This document shows, one piece after another, positions 11,043 to 20,700 of a stretch of 64,000 nucleotides of DNA. The notes beneath the pieces are model-generated. The model worked only from the letters and a program-made list of their open reading frames with translations. It was not told the DNA's origin and searched no databases. Origin of the DNA: Candidatus Heimdallarchaeum endolithica (lineage in GTDB: Archaea; Asgardarchaeota; Heimdallarchaeia; Heimdallarchaeales; Heimdallarchaeaceae); contig CP084167.1 in NCBI GenBank assembly GCA_021513715.1, positions 1,318,571 to 1,382,570 of the forward strand, given 5' to 3'. The translations under genes and the position numbers were made by a program. Each line of letters begins with the position of its first letter. Position 1 is the stretch's first letter.

Positions 11043-11050
<8 letters not shown>

Positions 11051-11522
11051 AATATTTTTTATAGGTCGCTCTGTGGTAGTTAATATTATTTGCAAAGGAT
11101 ATGACTAGATCCTCTTGCTCTAGAGTTTCTATTGAAGGGTTTCTTATATGTCTAACATAGTCAATTGCCTTTACTCCACTAAGATTTTTAAACCAAACTA
11201 AGTATAAAGCCAACATTGTTCCTGTTCTTCCAATACCAGCATAGCAATGTACTAAAACAGGATTTTCAGGCAAGTTTTCTTCTATAAAATTCAAAAAAGA
11301 ATAAATATCTTTATCATGAGGAACACTAAAATCAACAATTGGCAGATGAAGATGCTTAATTTTAAGTTGTTTAATTCTATCCATAAATTGTGGTTTCGAA
11401 GCTGTAAGCGTAACTATAGCCCTTATTCCTTGTTCATAATAGAAATCGATATCACTTTTTAAGTGAGGAAATGCCGAGCCAGCAATTTCATTTTCTATCA
11501 ACCAACTGAAATTTACTACCAT
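11043..11522 (-). CDS. Dual-specificity protein phosphatase (DUSP23-like)
   Basis: A 159-residue cysteine phosphatase. The P-loop is VHCYAGIGRTG with nucleophile Cys93 and Arg99; the likely general acid is Asp64 in VDFSVPHD. Size and motif spacing resemble the small atypical DUSPs such as DUSP23/VHZ, which also occur in archaea. It would remove phosphate from tyrosine or serine/threonine on proteins, or from small substrates. It lies 11 bases downstream of the metallo-beta-lactamase-fold gene on the same strand, so the two likely form an operon. Confidence 0.9.
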
Positions 11523-11533
11523 TTTCTTTCTCC

Positions 11534-12157
11534 TCAGATAATACCTCTTTTTTCTATTCTTCCTAAGGTGTCTTTTTCACCATGTCCTGGATAAACTAGG
11601 GTATTTTTTGGTAGAGAATATAGCTTCTTTATAGATTGAACTAGCTTTTCATAATTTCCCCCGTACAAATCTGTTCTTCCTATTCCTTCTTTAAATATTA
11701 CATCTCCAGAGAATAGGATTTGTGATTCTGGAAAATAAAAGCAAATACTGGCTTTTGTATGACCTGGAGACAATATCAGTTTAAACTCTTCATCTCCTAA
11801 ATAATATGTTTCTTTATCCTTTAGACATATATCTGGTTCAAGGAAAGAATTTATATCGAAACCAAACATTCTTGCAAAAGGTCCAGAGTGATTTATTGTA
11901 TCTAATTCTTCTTTGTGGATGCCAATTTTAGCTTTTGGGAATTCTTTTCTTATGTTCTCGATTCCCATCACATGGTCAAAATGGCCATGAGTAAAAAAGA
12001 TATATTTAACTTTCAACTCTATTTTTTCAATCACTTTTATTAATGAGGTTACATCATCAGCGACATCTAACAGCATTGCTTCCTTACTTTTACTATCATA
12101 GATTAAAAAACTGTTAGTATGCAAGGGCCCAGCTACTTCTCGAATTACTTTTACCAT
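11534..12157 (-). CDS. Metallo-beta-lactamase-fold hydrolase (glyoxalase II-like)
   Basis: A 207-residue hydrolase. The zinc-binding signature THGHFDH is present (His57, His59, Asp61, His62), followed by a His in SPGHTKAS, an Asp in LFSGDVIF and a final His in YPGHGEKD. This is the full set for a two-metal glyoxalase II/MBL fold. It is shorter than true glyoxalase II because it lacks the C-terminal substrate domain, as in many archaeal MBL proteins; a thioester hydrolase role is plausible. It is probably co-transcribed with the downstream DUSP-like phosphatase, 11 bases away. Confidence 0.9.
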   Translation of the reverse strand: MVKVIREVAGPLHTNSFLIYDSKSKEAMLLDVADDVTSLIKVIEKIELKVKYIFFTHGHFDHVMGIENIRKEFPKAKIGIHKEELDTINHSGPFARMFGFDINSFLEPDICLKDKETYYLGDEEFKLILSPGHTKASICFYFPESQILFSGDVIFKEGIGRTDLYGGNYEKLVQSIKKLYSLPKNTLVYPGHGEKDTLGRIEKRGII

Positions 12158-12242
12158 AAGTATCGAATCTTCTTTTTTTTTTAAATGTTGTGAGTTTTTT
12201 TTGGAATCATTTAATAACTAGTATTTTACAAAGGAACTAAAG

Positions 12243-13400
12243 TTGGTAAAAATGAAAGCAGTTATAACTGGAAAATATGCTGATGGTAAGGATTTTGTAA
12301 AGAAAATAGGAAATAACAAACGAACAATTAACTTATCAAATAAAAATATAAAAAGTATTGATCTTTCGAATCTTGCCTTATGCGGAAACATAGAGGTTAT
12401 TGACCTTTCAGCTAATCAATTAGAAGAGATAAACCTTACACCTATTGTAAACACTGAACTAGAAACAGTAATCCTTTCAGAAAACAATCTTAAGTCCATT
12501 GATTTATCTCCTCTAGCTCAATGTTCTAATTTAGAAGAACTAATTTTAGCAGGAAATGAATTTGAAGAAATAGACCTTAGCCCTTTAAGTCATTGTACAA
12601 AATTAGAAGAATTAAGTTTATTTGTAAATAAAATTAGTAAGATAGATTTAACTCCTCTTTCTCAGTGTAAAGAACTTGAAGCATTAATTTTAGCAGGAAA
12701 TGCAATAGAAGAAATAGATCTTGGTCCATTGAGTAAGTGTGAAGAACTAGAAGAATTGGACTTGGAATCAAATAAAATTAAGGAGATTGACTTATCACCT
12801 CTTGAAAAATGTCAAGAATTAAAAGTATTAAAATTAGGAATCAATGAATTAGAAAAAATAGATTTAAGCCCACTAAAAGAAAATAGAGAATTATTATTTT
12901 TAGACTTAGGTCAAAATAAACTAAAAAATATTGATCTTGTTCCTCTTGAGACATGTATTAACTTAAAATGGCTTGATCTTGGACCTAACCTTATCGAAAA
13001 TATAGATTTAACTCCTTTGAGTAAAACAGAAAACTTGCTAGAACTTGACTTAGGACCCAATAAATTAACAAAAATAGATTTAACTCCACTTTCAAATTTA
13101 AAAAAACTAGAATACATTGATCTTTCATCTAACCTCCTAAAAGAAATTGATTTAACTCCCTTATCTTCGTGTTCAAGTTTGCAAGAATTAAACTTGGGCG
13201 CTAATTTATTACAAAATGTTGACATTTATCCATTAACTTTCTGCAGATATATTGAAAGAGTAAGCTTAGACGATAAATACGAGTTACTATTTAACGGAGA
13301 AAAACTTGAAAATACAGATAATTTACCTAGAAAGCTGAAAAAAGCACTTATAAGATGGGAAATCAATGAACAACGAAAGGGAAAATTAAAAGCAGACTAA
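12243..13400 (+). CDS. Leucine-rich-repeat protein
   Basis: A 385-residue protein made almost wholly of about twelve 23-residue leucine-rich repeats from residue 30 to 330. Each unit follows the pattern LEELxLxxNxIxxIDLSPLxxC. The regular IDLSPL turn and the near-invariant Cys are unusual. No signal peptide is present, so it is probably intracellular. The repeats should form a solenoid for protein binding. It has a short N-terminal cap and a charged C-terminal tail. The start may be the TTG at 12243 or the ATG at 12252; the ATG removes three residues only. No enzymatic domain is attached. A small gene of unknown function follows 68 bases later. Confidence 0.88.
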   Translation: MVKMKAVITGKYADGKDFVKKIGNNKRTINLSNKNIKSIDLSNLALCGNIEVIDLSANQLEEINLTPIVNTELETVILSENNLKSIDLSPLAQCSNLEELILAGNEFEEIDLSPLSHCTKLEELSLFVNKISKIDLTPLSQCKELEALILAGNAIEEIDLGPLSKCEELEELDLESNKIKEIDLSPLEKCQELKVLKLGINELEKIDLSPLKENRELLFLDLGQNKLKNIDLVPLETCINLKWLDLGPNLIENIDLTPLSKTENLLELDLGPNKLTKIDLTPLSNLKKLEYIDLSSNLLKEIDLTPLSSCSSLQELNLGANLLQNVDIYPLTFCRYIERVSLDDKYELLFNGEKLENTDNLPRKLKKALIRWEINEQRKGKLKAD

Positions 13401-13468
13401 AAGAACAAAGATTAAAGTTGTCTACTAATTAGTTGTGACTTTAAAAACTCTCATCAATAACTAATAAT

Positions 13469-13858
13469 ATGGAAAATTGTCATTTTTCCCCCTTTTTCAT
13501 TGATTATTGTTCAGAATTAAAGAAAATAATTCAATTTTTACATGATGAAGGATTTACAAGCATAGAAACGGATAATTTTGCAATTAAAGTAAAAAAACAA
13601 ATAATTGATAGAAAAAATGATGATTGGAGAACAGTCATCAAAGAATTCTTATCAGAAAATAAAAGATATTCAAGCAAAATATATGTACTTATTAAAAGTA
13701 TTAACAAAGAATTTTGTTTAGAGAACTTGCGAAATAAACATCTTATGAAGCTGTATATGGAAATAATGGAAACTCTGGATAATAATGAGAACTACAAAAT
13801 AGAGATTGGGAAGAACAACAATGTTTTACTCTACTCAATTGAGAAAAAAAACAAATAA
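13469..13858 (+). CDS. Hypothetical protein, 129 residues
   Basis: I do not recognise the family. The product is soluble, charged and mixed helix/strand, with lysine- and asparagine-rich composition and several aromatic residues. It has no signal peptide, membrane helix or metal motif. It begins with ATG and follows the leucine-rich-repeat gene on the same strand, ending about 76 bases before tldD. Codon composition matches its neighbours, which supports it as a real gene. Confidence 0.6.
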   Translation: MENCHFSPFFIDYCSELKKIIQFLHDEGFTSIETDNFAIKVKKQIIDRKNDDWRTVIKEFLSENKRYSSKIYVLIKSINKEFCLENLRNKHLMKLYMEIMETLDNNENYKIEIGKNNNVLLYSIEKKNK

Positions 13859-13934
13859 GGTTAGCTAAAAAAATAATTTTGACAAAGTGTAATTGATTAG
13901 ATATATATAGTTATAATATCCAATAATGTAAAAG

Positions 13935-15308
13935 GTGAACCCTATTCTCGACATTAGCTCTTTCATGTCAAAAATTTCAAAACAAACTAAATATTTAGAT
14001 CTACGTTACGGTAACATCGAGGAAAGGATCATTAATTCCATTAATGGTTCTATAATTAAAGACATTAAATCATCTTATTCAGGATATGGAGTACGATTTT
14101 TATCAAAAGGAATTATTAGTTTCACGAGCGCACCTGAACTAAAAACAGCCTATGAAGATATTAATAAGTTGTTGAAGACATCTAACATAATAGCCACTTG
14201 GAAAAGAGGAGTTAGTCAATTATGTGATGCTCCTGTTGTACAAGCAACATCTACGAAAACACCAAAGAAGGATTGGGAAAATTTAGAAGAAAACGAGATA
14301 AAACAAATAATTTCCGTTATTGAGGAATATATAAGAGAGAAATTAAAAGTTAAAGTACGAATAGAAATTGACTTGCAATTCATCAAATGGTCTGAACTTT
14401 TTAAAAGCTCAGAAGGAACATCTATTTTTCAGAGTTACCCTTACACAGTCATGACATTAACAGGGAGATTAAGCGAAAATGGAAACCAAAAAATATATTA
14501 CAAAAATTTTGGAGGATTAGGAGGGTTAGAATTACTCCCCTATAATAATTTAGAAAAACTTGATGAATTCATTCAAATAATTAATAATCTTCCCAATGCT
14601 AAAAATATATCCACTGGGAATTATAATATCGTATTAAATGAAGACATAGCTTGGATACTTACCCATGAGGTTTTGGGACATTCTTTAGAAGCAGATAATG
14701 TTCTTTCAGGACATTCTTTTTATGCTGGATTACAAGGAATGAAAATTGCTCCATCATATGTAAGCGTCATTGATGACCCATATATAGAAACCATAGGATA
14801 TTATGAATTTGATTCTGAAGGAATGAAGGGTAGAGGAACCTTATTGGTAGATGATGGGATTCTAACTGATTTCTTACATAGCAGAGAAACTGCAGCTGCA
14901 ATGGGAGTTGAATCATCAGCAAATTACAGATCTTTCAGTTTCGAACACCTTCCTCAAGTAAGAATGAGTAACACTTTCATTGAACCAAAAGATTTTTCAT
15001 TTGAAGAATTATTAGAACAAGTAAAAAATGGCATATATATTTGTGATGGATTTGGTGGCTCTTCTGAACCACAAACAGGGGATTTCAACATTAACTCCCA
15101 ATTTGCTAGAGAAATAAAAAATGGAGAATTAGGAGACTATTTTCAAGGTGTCCAACTTACTGGAAAAACCTCACGATCTCTTTCCTTAATAAAAGGAATT
15201 GGAGATAGATTACTTGCTCAACCAGGGAGTTGTGTAAAAAATAATCAACGAATATTTACTGGTTCTGTATCTCCTAAAATAGCTATTTTCGATCAGAGGG
15301 TGAGCTAA
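13935..15308 (+). CDS. tldD: TldD-family metalloprotease subunit
   Basis: A 457-residue protein of the TldD/PmbA family. The catalytic zinc motif THEVLGHSLEAD is present, with HExxxH at His244, Glu245 and His249. Further family blocks are the glycine-rich MKGRGTLLVDDG and the C-terminal GDRLLAQPGSC. TldD pairs with TldE to form a heterodimeric peptidase that cleaves unfolded peptides; in some bacteria it matures microcins. The tldE-like gene follows after 3 bases. It starts with GTG; no ATG lies near the family N-terminus. Confidence 0.93.
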   Translation: MNPILDISSFMSKISKQTKYLDLRYGNIEERIINSINGSIIKDIKSSYSGYGVRFLSKGIISFTSAPELKTAYEDINKLLKTSNIIATWKRGVSQLCDAPVVQATSTKTPKKDWENLEENEIKQIISVIEEYIREKLKVKVRIEIDLQFIKWSELFKSSEGTSIFQSYPYTVMTLTGRLSENGNQKIYYKNFGGLGGLELLPYNNLEKLDEFIQIINNLPNAKNISTGNYNIVLNEDIAWILTHEVLGHSLEADNVLSGHSFYAGLQGMKIAPSYVSVIDDPYIETIGYYEFDSEGMKGRGTLLVDDGILTDFLHSRETAAAMGVESSANYRSFSFEHLPQVRMSNTFIEPKDFSFEELLEQVKNGIYICDGFGGSSEPQTGDFNINSQFAREIKNGELGDYFQGVQLTGKTSRSLSLIKGIGDRLLAQPGSCVKNNQRIFTGSVSPKIAIFDQRVS

Positions 15309-15311
15309 AGT

Positions 15312-16673
15312 ATGTATTCTGATGAAGAACTAAAAGAACAAGCGATCAGCATTTTGAGTTTCTTAGAAAAAAAATACAATTACGATCAAATTGAAGTTTT
15401 TCTCCAATCACTGAAGCAATTACAAGGAGGAACAGAATTCAAAACACCAAAGACAATACAATCATCAACCAAAGTAGGTTGTGCTATAAGGTTTTTCAAG
15501 GACAAAAATCTTTATTTTACTAGTTTCTCTTTACCAAGAAGCTTTGATGATTTAGAGTCAATTTTCAAGAAAAACATGTTTCCTATTAGATCTAAACATT
15601 TTCATTTTCCTGAAATAAGTGGATTACAAAAAGAAATAAAGAATATCTACGATAAACAGATTTCACAAAAAGAGTATAGTACAATCTTAGAACTCTCTAA
15701 TCAGATTAGAGAGATAGGTGAAGAAAATAAGAATCTTATTCTTGATTCATCTATTTTACTTGCTGAAGAACGGAAAATAATAGCTAACACCACTCATACT
15801 TTAGCTTTTGAGAGAGGAACATGGTTGAATTTAGATTTTCGAGCATTATATAGAACATATGACATGATAATAAGTGGAGAAAAACATTATAGTTCCAGAA
15901 TTTTACCTAAATCAATTGATAGCATTGTTGACTCACTAATTTCAGAAGTTATTCAAAGGTCAAAAAAAAGTCAAAAATTACACAACCTATTGTTACCAGT
16001 TATTTTCTCTCCTGAATCATTTTCAAACCTTCTATCTTTTATATTAATACCCAATATTATTTCTAACTCTAATTATGTCCATGCTGATTTAAGTGAAGGA
16101 TTCTCCACGGACTTTAATTTAATTGATGATGGAACTGTACCTGGTTTACCTAATTCCACAGCCTTTGATGATGAAGGCATTCCACAATCAAAGACTATTA
16201 TTTTCCAAAATGGAGAATTAAAAAACAAGTTAAATAATATAGAAGAATCAGATGAAAATGGTGTTAAAACAGGAAATTCATTCAGAATCAAAAAATTTGA
16301 GATCTTTCCTCGAAACTATAGGACATATCCTCGTGTATATCCATCAAATCTAATAATAGAAGAAGGAAACAAAAAATTCGGCAATATAGTAAGCGAATTT
16401 GATGAAGCAATATACATCAACGCAATACAAGGATATATGACAGCAAACTATATTTCTGGTGATTTTGCTATCTCTGCAATAGACAGTTATCTTATTGAAA
16501 ATGGTTCAATAAAAAGCACATTACCAAGTTTTAACATGAGAGGAAATTTGTTTGATATTCTTAGAGATGACTGTACCTTTACCAAAGATAGAAAAGTAAT
16601 AAGACCGTATAACACTCCATACAGCTTTGTTTCTCCATATTTAATAACAAAAAGTCTAGAAATTTTACCCTGA
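15312..16673 (+). CDS. tldE: TldE/PmbA-family subunit
   Basis: A 453-residue PmbA/TldE homologue that lacks the HExxxH zinc motif of its partner, as expected for the non-catalytic subunit. Family landmarks are a fold-matching central region, DDEGIPQSKT around residue 295 and the C-terminal GNLFDIL segment. It follows tldD by three bases, so the pair is translated from one message and should assemble as a heterodimer. The N-terminal third is more diverged than the C-terminal two thirds. The pair is widespread in archaea. Confidence 0.88.
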   Translation: MYSDEELKEQAISILSFLEKKYNYDQIEVFLQSLKQLQGGTEFKTPKTIQSSTKVGCAIRFFKDKNLYFTSFSLPRSFDDLESIFKKNMFPIRSKHFHFPEISGLQKEIKNIYDKQISQKEYSTILELSNQIREIGEENKNLILDSSILLAEERKIIANTTHTLAFERGTWLNLDFRALYRTYDMIISGEKHYSSRILPKSIDSIVDSLISEVIQRSKKSQKLHNLLLPVIFSPESFSNLLSFILIPNIISNSNYVHADLSEGFSTDFNLIDDGTVPGLPNSTAFDDEGIPQSKTIIFQNGELKNKLNNIEESDENGVKTGNSFRIKKFEIFPRNYRTYPRVYPSNLIIEEGNKKFGNIVSEFDEAIYINAIQGYMTANYISGDFAISAIDSYLIENGSIKSTLPSFNMRGNLFDILRDDCTFTKDRKVIRPYNTPYSFVSPYLITKSLEILP

Positions 16674-16772
16674 CAGTCTAATTAAATATATTAGACGCAA
16701 ATTAAGCAATGATTTATTTGTAAAAATAAAAAATAAAAGAATTTTTTTGTTATGTCAGTGTAATAACAAAAA

Positions 16773-17776
16773 AAGCATGTCCAAAAATTCTTTTTCACCT
16801 ACTAAACGGTCCGAAGGAGTAAAAGGTAGTTGTAACAGAGAAGAGAACTGTACAAGGTAGAGAGGATGGTGGAGGGTAAACGATCAAGGATTGGGGGAAG
16901 AGAGAGTTTAAGGAGACCAAAGACGTGTTCAATACTACTACGATACTCGGGATGATGATTACGACGATACAGACCAGGGTAGAGACGATGAGCTTGAACT
17001 ATTGGTCCGAGGGGAGGAGGAGAGGGATAACGAGCATTACTTTTTGGGGGAATAACAGGAAAAAAGGAATGTTGGCTAAGAAGTCCAACGATATTTTCTG
17101 TCCAGTAGGCACAGTCTCCATAAAATCGCAAGAAAGGTCTCAAGAGTGCAGAAGGAAGTTTCTGCCAGAGTAAACCGAAGACTTTACTATCGTGAGTGTT
17201 ACTAGCAGAATGAGCGAGAGAGACTATAGCTCGAGAGGGTAAACCAACTATAAGGTGTATCTTCCAGAAAAGTTTAGAGGTTTTCTTTAGTGTCCCTCTT
17301 GACCATTTGAGAAAACGCCAAACAGAAGCTTGACGGATTTTAAACCCTGAACTATCCACTGCCATAGCTTTCAAGCCTTTTTTCCTCACTATTTCCCTAC
17401 CTAAATCTATTATCCACTGCTCTAAGATTTTACTTTCTGTCGCTCTCCACACTGCATGAAAAGTAGATTTAGAAGGAATCTTCTTCATCCACCCCTCTTC
17501 TATCAAAAAATCGCATAAAGACAACTTTTCCTCTAACTTCCTCCAAGCTATCCCTTCTATTCTAGCAATGATTGCTAAAGCCAGTATCACCCATCTTTCT
17601 GCTATTCTCTTTCTCCCTCTCTTGCTTTCTCTCGGTTCCTCTTTCACCAGTTTCTTAAGGAAAGGTTCATTAATGATTATGAATTCTCTTGCTTTGTGGG
17701 GGTCTATGATCTGAAAGAAATTCATACTTCCGACATAAACCCCCACATTAATAAAAATTAATTTTTGGACATGCTT
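16773..17776. mobile_element. IS5-type insertion sequence, complete
   Basis: A 1004-bp element bounded by a perfect 17-bp inverted repeat AAGCATGTCCAAAAATT (16773-16789, and its complement at 17760-17776). A 7-bp direct repeat ACAAAAA flanks it (16766-16772 and 17777-17783); the run of A leaves its exact length open. It holds one transposase gene on the minus strand. It sits between the tldE gene and a secreted-protein gene and breaks no recognisable reading frame. Its GC content is higher than that of its surroundings, suggesting acquisition. Confidence 0.88.
16802..17725 (-). CDS. IS5-family DDE transposase
   Basis: A 307-residue transposase starting at the ATG at 17725, inside the left and right repeats; a longer reading to 17839 would cross the inverted repeat and is not credible. 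The DDE triad is visible: Asp in MAVDSSGF, Asp in FYGDCAYW, and Glu in RSSIEHVFGLLK. An N-terminal helical domain of about 110 residues precedes the catalytic core. The gene is intact, so the element may still be active. Confidence 0.9.
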   Translation of the reverse strand: MNFFQIIDPHKAREFIIINEPFLKKLVKEEPRESKRGRKRIAERWVILALAIIARIEGIAWRKLEEKLSLCDFLIEEGWMKKIPSKSTFHAVWRATESKILEQWIIDLGREIVRKKGLKAMAVDSSGFKIRQASVWRFLKWSRGTLKKTSKLFWKIHLIVGLPSRAIVSLAHSASNTHDSKVFGLLWQKLPSALLRPFLRFYGDCAYWTENIVGLLSQHSFFPVIPPKSNARYPSPPPLGPIVQAHRLYPGLYRRNHHPEYRSSIEHVFGLLKLSLPPILDRLPSTILSTLYSSLLCYNYLLLLRTV

Positions 17777-17874
17777 ACAAAAAAGATTAAACAAATAAAT
17801 TCTACTACTAAATGAATTTTTATAGTTTTGAATAAACATTACAATAATGTCGTCAAAAAAAGAATAAAATCCTC

Positions 17875-18846
17875 TTATCGTTTAATTTTTCTTTGAATAA
17901 TAAATATAATCATTCCAACAGCACTTACAGCTCCTATTGATCCTACTATAATTATCCACAGTGGGGTTCCTTCTTCAATGTCAATGTCACCAGGCAATTG
18001 TAAAACCATTTCTTGCTTATATATTATCCTATTATTAATGTTTTCAAGGATATCTGTATATTGAGAATTAACAGACATTGAATAGAGAACACCTGTTGAA
18101 GAATAACAAAGTTGAATTTCCTCTTTAGCTTTTGACTCAGAAACATCAGTTACCACATTTTCTTCTTCAATAATCAGAGTAAATTTATAGCCATTAATTA
18201 AACTTCCATTTAACAAAAAATTTGATCCCATTTTCATTTTATATTCTTTTGAATAATAGCCTTTATCTGAAGAGATATGTTCATTATAAGCAGAATAATC
18301 AGTTAAAACTTTAAACTCTGGTGATTTTACAGGTAAAAACCACCCATTTAACAATCTTGGTCCAAAAAACATTTTTGTAACTAGAACAACTACATCTAAT
18401 GGTAAAGAGAAGTTTACATAAGTATTACCAATATGATCAGCTATACATATCTCTTGTTTCTGTGTCAAATAACTAACAATTATTTCTGAAGTATTGGTCA
18501 CATTATCAAAATCCCAAGCTTCTTTGAGATAATTATCATATTCTTCTGAAGAATTGAATTTTTGTAATCCAAGAAAATATCTGTGGATGTAAGAAGAACG
18601 AAAGGTAATATTATTTTCTTGAATTTTAACATCCAATAGTTGCATGTCTCCATCTTCGTATATAGTTACTTCTTTATTAGTTAATACATCAGTAAATGTT
18701 TGTTCTGTTGTATAGGTATAATGATAGGTTGTTTCCCAGCAATTCCACACAGATTGTTGGCTATTTACTATAGAAGATAAGAGGATGCTTAATATAAGGA
18801 AATATTGGAAAAATTTTTTTCTCCTCATTTTTTTCACACTCCACAT
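17875..18846 (-). CDS. Secreted, membrane-anchored protein of unknown function
   Basis: A 323-residue protein with an N-terminal signal peptide (basic MRRKK followed by a hydrophobic stretch to about residue 28) and one C-terminal membrane helix (about 293-318) ending in a basic QRKIKR tail. The region between is extracellular, rich in beta-strand pattern, Tyr and Asn, with several NxS/T sequons. This is a typical archaeal surface-protein layout. No domain is recognised. It lies just downstream of the IS5-type element with its own upstream region, which contains an inverted repeat at 18863-18891. Confidence 0.75.
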   Translation of the reverse strand: MWSVKKMRRKKFFQYFLILSILLSSIVNSQQSVWNCWETTYHYTYTTEQTFTDVLTNKEVTIYEDGDMQLLDVKIQENNITFRSSYIHRYFLGLQKFNSSEEYDNYLKEAWDFDNVTNTSEIIVSYLTQKQEICIADHIGNTYVNFSLPLDVVVLVTKMFFGPRLLNGWFLPVKSPEFKVLTDYSAYNEHISSDKGYYSKEYKMKMGSNFLLNGSLINGYKFTLIIEEENVVTDVSESKAKEEIQLCYSSTGVLYSMSVNSQYTDILENINNRIIYKQEMVLQLPGDIDIEEGTPLWIIIVGSIGAVSAVGMIIFIIQRKIKR

Positions 18847-18862
18847 TTTGCATCCAATTTAT

Positions 18863-18891
18863 TAGTAAACGTTCATTATAGAAGTTTACTA
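18863..18891. promoter_or_regulatory. Inverted repeat upstream of surface-protein gene
   Basis: TAGTAAAC (18863-18870) and GTTTACTA (18884-18891) form a perfect 8-bp inverted repeat with a 13-base spacer, starting 16 bases upstream of the start codon of the minus-strand surface-protein gene. It could be an operator or a 5' untranslated hairpin. Chance is possible in AT-rich DNA. Confidence 0.35.
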
Positions 18892-19229
18892 TGTAATTAT
18901 TGAAATCGCCATATTAATATGTTTAGAAATAAAGTTCATTGAAAAAACATTTTTGAAATTATTAAGACTATGTTGCAATCACTTTATTTAATCTTTTTAT
19001 TATTTAACCTCTAATTAAATTTCCTCTTTCTCTTCGTAAGTATTTAGCAAATTTGAAAAAAGAATTTATCCATTTCAATTTGACGTACAATTCAGACGAC
19101 AAAAAACCAAACTTCTCAATTTCTATTAAATGATTAATGCTTTTTCTGTAAAAAAAATCAAAACATCATCGAAAAGATTTAAAAGTAGCAACGAACTCTC
19201 AAATTCTGAAAAGAAAAGCCCAATTTACT

Positions 19230-19235
19230 GGTGAT
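19230..19235 (+). promoter_or_regulatory. Ribosome binding site GGTGAT
   Basis: GGTGAT lies five bases before the GTG at 19241 and complements the archaeal 16S rRNA 3' end. It decides in favour of this GTG as start codon; the encoded MKKKQF plus hydrophobic stretch is then a proper signal peptide. Confidence 0.6.
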
Positions 19236-19240
19236 ATTTC

Positions 19241-20698
19241 GTGAAAAAGAAACAGTTTATTATTCCATTAGTTATTCTTGTATTATTATTTGGTCAAATT
19301 ACTGCATCTAATGCCATAAGAATAAATACAATTCAATCAGCACAATCAACAAATGCTGTAAGCTCCAAACCTGTTTTTGATACCTCCGATCCAATACCTA
19401 CCTTTGACAGGGATGATGAGAACCATCAAGGAGCTTTAATTATAGCAGACCCTAGTAAGAATGTAACAAACGTTACAATCTGGTATAAGCTTGAAGGTGG
19501 AGACAATACAACTATTCCTTATCTATTTGGTGATGATGGTGGATTTAATCTTTCATGGACTGATCCTACACCAATGGTTTATGATGTGGAAAAATCTAAT
19601 AACTCTGATATTGCATATTATAATTATACTTTTGATATAAAATCAGATTTCATTATGTTTCGTGCTTGGTATGGTGATTGGGAAGATGAAATGAACATTC
19701 CCAATGTCATTACAACAGGAGTAAGAATAGAAACGTATTTCTTACATTCATTTTATACACAATATGATCAAATTGATATGAATATCTCGTTATACAATTA
19801 TAACATCACTAGTTATGGTGTAAAATATAGAGAATACACCCCACAACACGATGAGATTTTTCAAAATAAGACTTTTTCATTAACTGATGAAGGTACTTAC
19901 ACAAATGTTAGTGCAGCAATAACTCATTCATTTAGTCCTGGAACTCAGGTCGAGATTCGATCATTTATTGTACAATTTGATAACCTAACAAAAACTGAAA
20001 GAATTTATACAGAAAACGTTGCCCACATAATTACCCTTTCTGAGGGAACACCAGAAATCTCTCTTAACAGTGATAGATACACAAATAACCTCAATGTTTC
20101 AGTAGAATGGAATGCTACTCCTATTACTGGTGAAATTACAGCTGTTGAGTTTAATTGGGGAGATGGAAATGTTGAGACCTTAGCTAACTTATCCATTCAT
20201 ACAGTTTATCACCTTTATGATGAAGCTAAAGAATACAACATTACAATAAGAGTAGAAGTTGGAGCTTCATTTGGAAATAAAACAATAACAGTTTTAATTG
20301 ACCAATTAGATCCTTCAGGAAGCATAACTGTAATAGACAATGACGATGATCCAACTGATTATAACATAACAATAAATGGACCTAAAAACGTAGAAATTAT
20401 TTATAATTCCACTGATGAAGGAGGAAGTGGTGTTCAAAAAGTAAGAATTGAGACTGATGAAGGAAACGCTTATGAGGTCACTTCTGCAAATGGAACCTAT
20501 ATTGTTGAATTCTTGAACTTTGGCTATCACACTGTATATTTGAAAGTTTATGACAATGCTGGGAATGTTTTTACTACAAGCATAACTTTCTTTATTCATG
20601 GAGTCACACAACCAAAAGATATTGGTGTTCCATTCAGTACTTTTGCTGTTGTTGTTGGAATCATTTCTTTAACTATTTTAATTAAAAGAAGAAAGTAA
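19241..20698 (+). CDS. Secreted PKD-like surface protein with C-terminal anchor
   Basis: A 485-residue protein. Residues 1-25 form a signal peptide. The mature part is made of beta-sandwich modules: one PKD-like domain near residues 275-340 carries FNWGDG and the HLYDEAKEY strand, and another Ig-like module with DEGGSGVQKVRI and YDNAGN follows at about 350-450. A membrane helix at about 462-480 ends in KRRK. This is a typical archaeal cell-surface protein, with many N-glycosylation sequons. Its role is probably adhesive or structural. The start is a GTG with a good ribosome binding site five bases upstream. Confidence 0.83.
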   Translation: MKKKQFIIPLVILVLLFGQITASNAIRINTIQSAQSTNAVSSKPVFDTSDPIPTFDRDDENHQGALIIADPSKNVTNVTIWYKLEGGDNTTIPYLFGDDGGFNLSWTDPTPMVYDVEKSNNSDIAYYNYTFDIKSDFIMFRAWYGDWEDEMNIPNVITTGVRIETYFLHSFYTQYDQIDMNISLYNYNITSYGVKYREYTPQHDEIFQNKTFSLTDEGTYTNVSAAITHSFSPGTQVEIRSFIVQFDNLTKTERIYTENVAHIITLSEGTPEISLNSDRYTNNLNVSVEWNATPITGEITAVEFNWGDGNVETLANLSIHTVYHLYDEAKEYNITIRVEVGASFGNKTITVLIDQLDPSGSITVIDNDDDPTDYNITINGPKNVEIIYNSTDEGGSGVQKVRIETDEGNAYEVTSANGTYIVEFLNFGYHTVYLKVYDNAGNVFTTSITFFIHGVTQPKDIGVPFSTFAVVVGIISLTILIKRRK

Positions 20699-20700
20699 AA

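Larger units (their letters stand above)
18847..19240. other. Divergent intergenic region of 394 bp
   Basis: This gene-free stretch separates two divergently transcribed surface-protein genes and should hold both promoters. It contains the inverted repeat at 18863-18891 near the left gene, a TATA-like TTTAAAA near 19170, and the ribosome binding site for the right gene at 19230. Nothing else, such as a tRNA or a short reading frame, was seen. Confidence 0.5.

Noticed and set aside
12360..13250. Tandem DNA repeats or CRISPR-like periodicity
   Set aside because: The about 69-base periodicity is the coding sequence of leucine-rich repeats; units differ at the DNA level and there are no spacers.
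17726..17839. Upstream extension of the IS5-type transposase frame
   Set aside because: It crosses the right inverted repeat into flanking DNA; the element's own ATG at 17725 gives a complete transposase.
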